Shown piece by piece: positions 60,697 through 64,000 of a DNA stretch of 64,000 nt. The stretch spans positions 124,001 to 188,000 of the forward strand of contig JACRBJ010000032.1 in assembly GCA_016234555.1 (NCBI GenBank). The letters run 5' to 3'. Position numbers and translations under genes: made by a program. This DNA is from Chloroflexota bacterium. Its GTDB lineage: Bacteria > Chloroflexota > Anaerolineae > Anaerolineales > Villigracilaceae. Position 1 is the first letter of the stretch; each line of letters starts with the position of its first letter. The notes under the pieces were generated by a model. The model was not told the DNA's origin and searched no databases. It worked only from the letters and a program-made list of their open reading frames with translations.

Positions 60697-61908
60697 ATGA
60701 AACTATTGCACTTCTCCGACGCTCATATCGACATGGCAAACTATGGACGCCACGACCCGCAAACGGGGCTGCCCCTGCGCGTGCTGGACTTCCTCAAATC
60801 GCTGGATGAGATTGTGGACACCGCCATCTCCGACAAAGTGGATTTGGTCATTTTTTCCGGCGATGCCTACAAGGACCGCTCCCCCGCGCCGACCTTCCAG
60901 CGTGAATGGGGCAGGCGCATCATGCGGCTCTCGCAGGCGAAGATTCCCACCCTGTTATTGATCGGCAACCACGACGTTTCGCCGTCCATTGGGCGCGCCC
61001 ACGCCTTGCAGGAATTCAAGACACTGCAAGTGCCCTTCGTGAAAGTGCTGGACCAGCCCTGCTTTTTGGGATCGGATGAACTTTGGGATTTACCAGTCCA
61101 GGTGATTGCCATGCCGTGGATTACCCGCTCCGGGCTGATGGCTGTCACCGGCGAAACGGATTCCACCGAAGCCTTTTCGCGGATCGAAGGCAATGTCAGC
61201 GAGTTGATCGAAGGCTGGATCGAGGAAGCGGATTCGTACCTGCCAATCATTTTCATAGCACACGCCTCCATCGAAGGCGCGAAGTTCGGCGGGGAAAGAC
61301 TCGTGATGCTTGGAAATGACCTTGTCCTTTCGGGAAGTCTGGTCAAAAATCCAAAGTTCAGTTACGTGGCCATGGGACACATCCACAAGCCGCAGGATGT
61401 CAACGAAGGGAATCAGCCGCCCGTCATATATCCCGGCTCCATCGAGCGGGTGGACTTTGGCGAAGCGAAGGAAGACAGGTTCTTCGTCATTGCCCACATC
61501 GAAAAAGAAAAGGACACGCGGGTGGAATGGCGTCAACTCGAAGGGGTGAGAAAATTCATCGACCGCCGAACAACTCTCAGTTCGAACGAGAATGTGACCG
61601 AGTCGCTCAAAGCCGCGTTGCCCAATCCGCAGGAAATGTCCGAGGCGATTGTCCGTCTCGTGGTGGACTATCCAAGAGAATGGGATACGCTGATCGACGA
61701 AACCGCACTGCGAAAATATACCGAAGGCGCGTTCGAGTTTCACTTTGTCAAGCGTCCACAAATCGAGTCGCGCGTGCGCATTCCCGAAGGGCAGGCGGTC
61801 AGCAGTTTGAGTCCGCTCGATTTGCTGGAGCAATACTTCGACTCGGCAAAGGTCAAGGACGCCGATGAGTTGAAAAAACTCGCGCAGGAAATCATCTCAG
61901 GCGGATAA
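60697..61908 (+). CDS. SbcD/Mre11-like DNA repair exonuclease
   Basis: 403 aa. Metallophosphatase motifs: D8 and H10 (FSDAHID), D56 (SGDAYKDR), GNHD (90-93), a His near HASIEG and GHIH (227-230). The C-terminal cap fits SbcD. In Mre11-type complexes the partner is an SbcC-like ATPase, which should be close by, but none lies downstream; an MFS gene follows instead. It begins 19 nt after the S23-like gene. Confidence 0.88.
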   Translation: MKLLHFSDAHIDMANYGRHDPQTGLPLRVLDFLKSLDEIVDTAISDKVDLVIFSGDAYKDRSPAPTFQREWGRRIMRLSQAKIPTLLLIGNHDVSPSIGRAHALQEFKTLQVPFVKVLDQPCFLGSDELWDLPVQVIAMPWITRSGLMAVTGETDSTEAFSRIEGNVSELIEGWIEEADSYLPIIFIAHASIEGAKFGGERLVMLGNDLVLSGSLVKNPKFSYVAMGHIHKPQDVNEGNQPPVIYPGSIERVDFGEAKEDRFFVIAHIEKEKDTRVEWRQLEGVRKFIDRRTTLSSNENVTESLKAALPNPQEMSEAIVRLVVDYPREWDTLIDETALRKYTEGAFEFHFVKRPQIESRVRIPEGQAVSSLSPLDLLEQYFDSAKVKDADELKKLAQEIISGG

Positions 61909-61989
61909 ACAAGAAAACAGGTAGACAGGTAAAATAGAAATCGCCAATCGTAAATCGTCAATCACAAATCGTAAATCGAGAGAGTTCTC

Positions 61990-63276
61990 ATGTCCAAAGA
62001 GAATTCGCGCTACCGCTGGTTCGTCGTCGTTGTTTTCTTTTTCTTTATGCTGCTCCACCAGACCGACAAGTTGATGATCGGCTCGCTGCAGGTGCCGATC
62101 AGCGAGTCCTTTGGGTTGAATGACCTGCAATGGGGATTTGTGAATTCGGGGGCGTTGATCATCGCCACGATTTTGTATCCCATCTGGGGCTATCTCTATG
62201 ACCGATACGCGCGCGCAAAACTGCTTGCGCTCGCTTCGCTCATCTGGGGCGTGACCACCTGGTTCAGTTCCGTCGTCCGCACCTACCCCGCGTTTTTGGT
62301 GACCCGCTCCTCAACCGGCATCGACGACTCTTCGTACCCGGGTCTTTACACCCTCATCGCCGATTATTTCGGTCCGACCCTGCGCGGGAAGATTTACGGC
62401 ATCCTTCAACTCGCACAGCCGCTTGGCTATCTCATCGGCATGGTCCTTGCCCTCATCGTCGCGCCAATGATCGGCGGCTGGCGCTCCGTGTTCTATATCA
62501 CAGGCGGACTTGGACTGGTCATCGCGGCCTTCATTTACTTCGGTGTAAAGGAAATGCCGCGCGGAAAAGCAGAACCGGAATTCGAGAACATGCCCGAAAT
62601 GCAGACCTTCAAATTCTCGTGGGCGGAGGCAAGGGAAATCTTCAAGAAGAAAACCATGTGGTTTATCTTTTTGCAGGGCTTCGCGGGTGTCTTCCCGTGG
62701 AACGTCATCACCTTCTTCTTCTTCGGCTATCTCATGACCGATCGCGGCTATGACGAAGGCGCTGTACTCACCACGATGGCTCCCGTCATCCTCATCCTTG
62801 CGGCGGGATACTTCATCGGCGGCTGGGCGGGCGATATCGTCTTCAAGCGCACGAACAAGGGGCGCATCATTGTTTCGAGCGTGGGTGTCCTCCTGGGCGC
62901 AATCTTCCTCTTTATCGCCATGACCTCACCCATCGAGGCGCGCACACAGTTTTTCGTCTTCATGTGCCTGACCGCGATCTTCATGCCGCTTTCCTCCGCC
63001 AACGTGGTTGCCACCGTCTATGACGTGACCGTGCCGGAAGTCCGTTCGACGGCGCAGGCAGTGGAATACTTCATCGAAAACGCAGGGGCGGCATTTGCCC
63101 CCACCCTCACAGGTCTCATCATCACGTCCACGGGAGATAAAACCTTTGCCATCCTTAGTATCTGTACCGTCGCCTGGGCCTTATGTTTCTTCTTCTACCT
63201 CGGCGCCATCTTCACTATCGACAAGGACTCGCACGACCTCCGCGCTCAAATGGCGGAACGGGCAAAGGCGATGTAG
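61990..63276 (+). CDS. MFS transporter
   Basis: 428 aa, 12 TM helices. Motif A-like GYLYDRYARAKLL (about 65-77) lies after helix 2. DKLMIGSLQVPISESFGLND and the acidic pair in SSTGIDDSSYP fit the sugar-acid/anion-type MFS group. Substrate not determined. The upstream spacer holds short AATCGTAAATCG-type repeats. Confidence 0.85.
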   Translation: MSKENSRYRWFVVVVFFFFMLLHQTDKLMIGSLQVPISESFGLNDLQWGFVNSGALIIATILYPIWGYLYDRYARAKLLALASLIWGVTTWFSSVVRTYPAFLVTRSSTGIDDSSYPGLYTLIADYFGPTLRGKIYGILQLAQPLGYLIGMVLALIVAPMIGGWRSVFYITGGLGLVIAAFIYFGVKEMPRGKAEPEFENMPEMQTFKFSWAEAREIFKKKTMWFIFLQGFAGVFPWNVITFFFFGYLMTDRGYDEGAVLTTMAPVILILAAGYFIGGWAGDIVFKRTNKGRIIVSSVGVLLGAIFLFIAMTSPIEARTQFFVFMCLTAIFMPLSSANVVATVYDVTVPEVRSTAQAVEYFIENAGAAFAPTLTGLIITSTGDKTFAILSICTVAWALCFFFYLGAIFTIDKDSHDLRAQMAERAKAM

Positions 63277-63288
63277 TTTCGATCTTTC

Positions 63289-64000
63289 ATGCGCATCACC
63301 CAAATCTCGCTCGACAACAAAAGGCAGGTGGAGGATTTTCTCCGCCTGCCTTTTTCGATTTACAGGGACATTCCGCAATGGGTTCCTCCCCTGCAAATGG
63401 ATGAACGCGCCCGTCTGAACCCAAAGCGCTTCCCGTTTTATCGACATTCCCAGGCTGTCTTTTTCATCGCTCAGGAAGGGGATCGTCCCATCGGGCGGCT
63501 CGCCGTTTTGGACAACCGTCCCTATAACGAATTCAACGGGGAATCCACAGCCTTCTTTTATCTTTTCGAATGTGAGAACAATCCCGAAGCCGCGCAGGGC
63601 ATTTTCGAAGCGGGCTTTGACTGGGCGCGTTCACGCGGGCTGACGAAGATTCTCGGTCCAAAAGGATTCACGCCCATGGATGGATTTGGTCTGCTGGTGA
63701 AGGGATTCGAGCATCGCCCCGCTTTTGGTCTGCCCTACAACCCCGGCTACTATCCCAGCCTGATCCAAGCCATTGGGTTTGGTCCCCTGCATGAAGCTGT
63801 CTCCGGGTACATCGGGACGGATATTCAGTTCCCGCAGCGGATTCACGAACTGGCGGAGCGCATCCAGAAACGGCGCGGACTGCGGATTGCCCGCTACGAG
63901 AAACGCTCCGACCTGCGCGCGCTTGTCCCGAAGTTGAAAGACCTCTACAACGGAGCGCTGCGCGGCACAGCGGGCAATGCGCCCATCTCGGACGAGGAAG
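63289..64000 (+). CDS. GNAT-like N-acetyltransferase-family protein (truncated by window end)
   Basis: The frame is open from ATG 63289 to the end of the window (237 codons). The start MRITQISLDNKRQVEDF, then IPQWVPPLQMDERARLNPKRFPFY, the ECENNPEAAQGIF segment and GPKGFTPMDGFGLLVKGF are typical of a GNAT-like family of about 370 aa. Substrate unknown. Confidence 0.75.
   Translation, partial: MRITQISLDNKRQVEDFLRLPFSIYRDIPQWVPPLQMDERARLNPKRFPFYRHSQAVFFIAQEGDRPIGRLAVLDNRPYNEFNGESTAFFYLFECENNPEAAQGIFEAGFDWARSRGLTKILGPKGFTPMDGFGLLVKGFEHRPAFGLPYNPGYYPSLIQAIGFGPLHEAVSGYIGTDIQFPQRIHELAERIQKRRGLRIARYEKRSDLRALVPKLKDLYNGALRGTAGNAPISDEE

Overview
The window is a piece of a bacterial chromosome, most likely Chloroflexota (Anaerolineae-like). 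The clues are the protein style: lipoproteins with Thr/Pro-rich linkers, four-helix-bundle S23 proteins, a membrane-anchored C39-like peptidase with TPRs, and MsrPQ. It is also moderately GC-rich and carries many small palindromic repeats. The taxonomy is inferred from gene style only; no rRNA is present.

Left host segment (1-10007): an M50 site-2 protease with CBS domains; a yybP-ykoY (manganese) riboswitch whose P1 stem and terminator are mutually exclusive, driving a DedA protein and a P-type Mn/Ca ATPase; a secreted trypsin-like protease; a chimeric lactonase-fragment/DUF1801 gene next to an 84-bp ATPase remnant; a methyltransferase; and an Fe-alcohol dehydrogenase coupled to an LsrG-like monooxygenase.

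Prophage (10008-48362, about 38.3 kb): a complete-looking siphovirus-type prophage lies in the 3' end of a tRNA-Pro(GGG) gene, bounded by a 39-bp direct repeat. A leftward lysogeny operon (HTH repressor, two HIRAN-like paralogues, a small membrane protein) sits at the left. A rightward early region follows: ParB-like protein, many small zinc-ribbon proteins, an FtsK-like ATPase with a lipoprotein partner, and DnaD-like and DnaC-like replication proteins. Then come packaging (HNH, small terminase, DNA methyltransferase, second small terminase, large terminase), head (portal, ClpP-like protease, HK97 capsid) and tail genes (connectors, major tail protein, frameshifted G/GT chaperone, tape measure, Dit, Tal, fibre). 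A leftward integrase and HTH/Zn protein sit next to the tRNA. Two copies of a conserved promoter-hairpin-terminator RNA unit precede genes at 24245 and 29768; I regard these as the best candidate for an undescribed element. No endolysin is recognisable.

Right host segment (48404-64000): an AT-rich TcmP/DUF5131 pair beside the tRNA, a polytopic membrane protein and a STAS protein. A periplasmic redox-repair neighbourhood follows: CcdA-like protein, a thioredoxin-like lipoprotein with seven Met-Met repeats, a two-component system, a redoxin with an in-frame UGA (probable selenoprotein, UxxC), and MsrP/MsrQ. It ends with a C39-like peptidase, an S23-like protein, an SbcD-like nuclease, an MFS transporter and a truncated GNAT-like gene.
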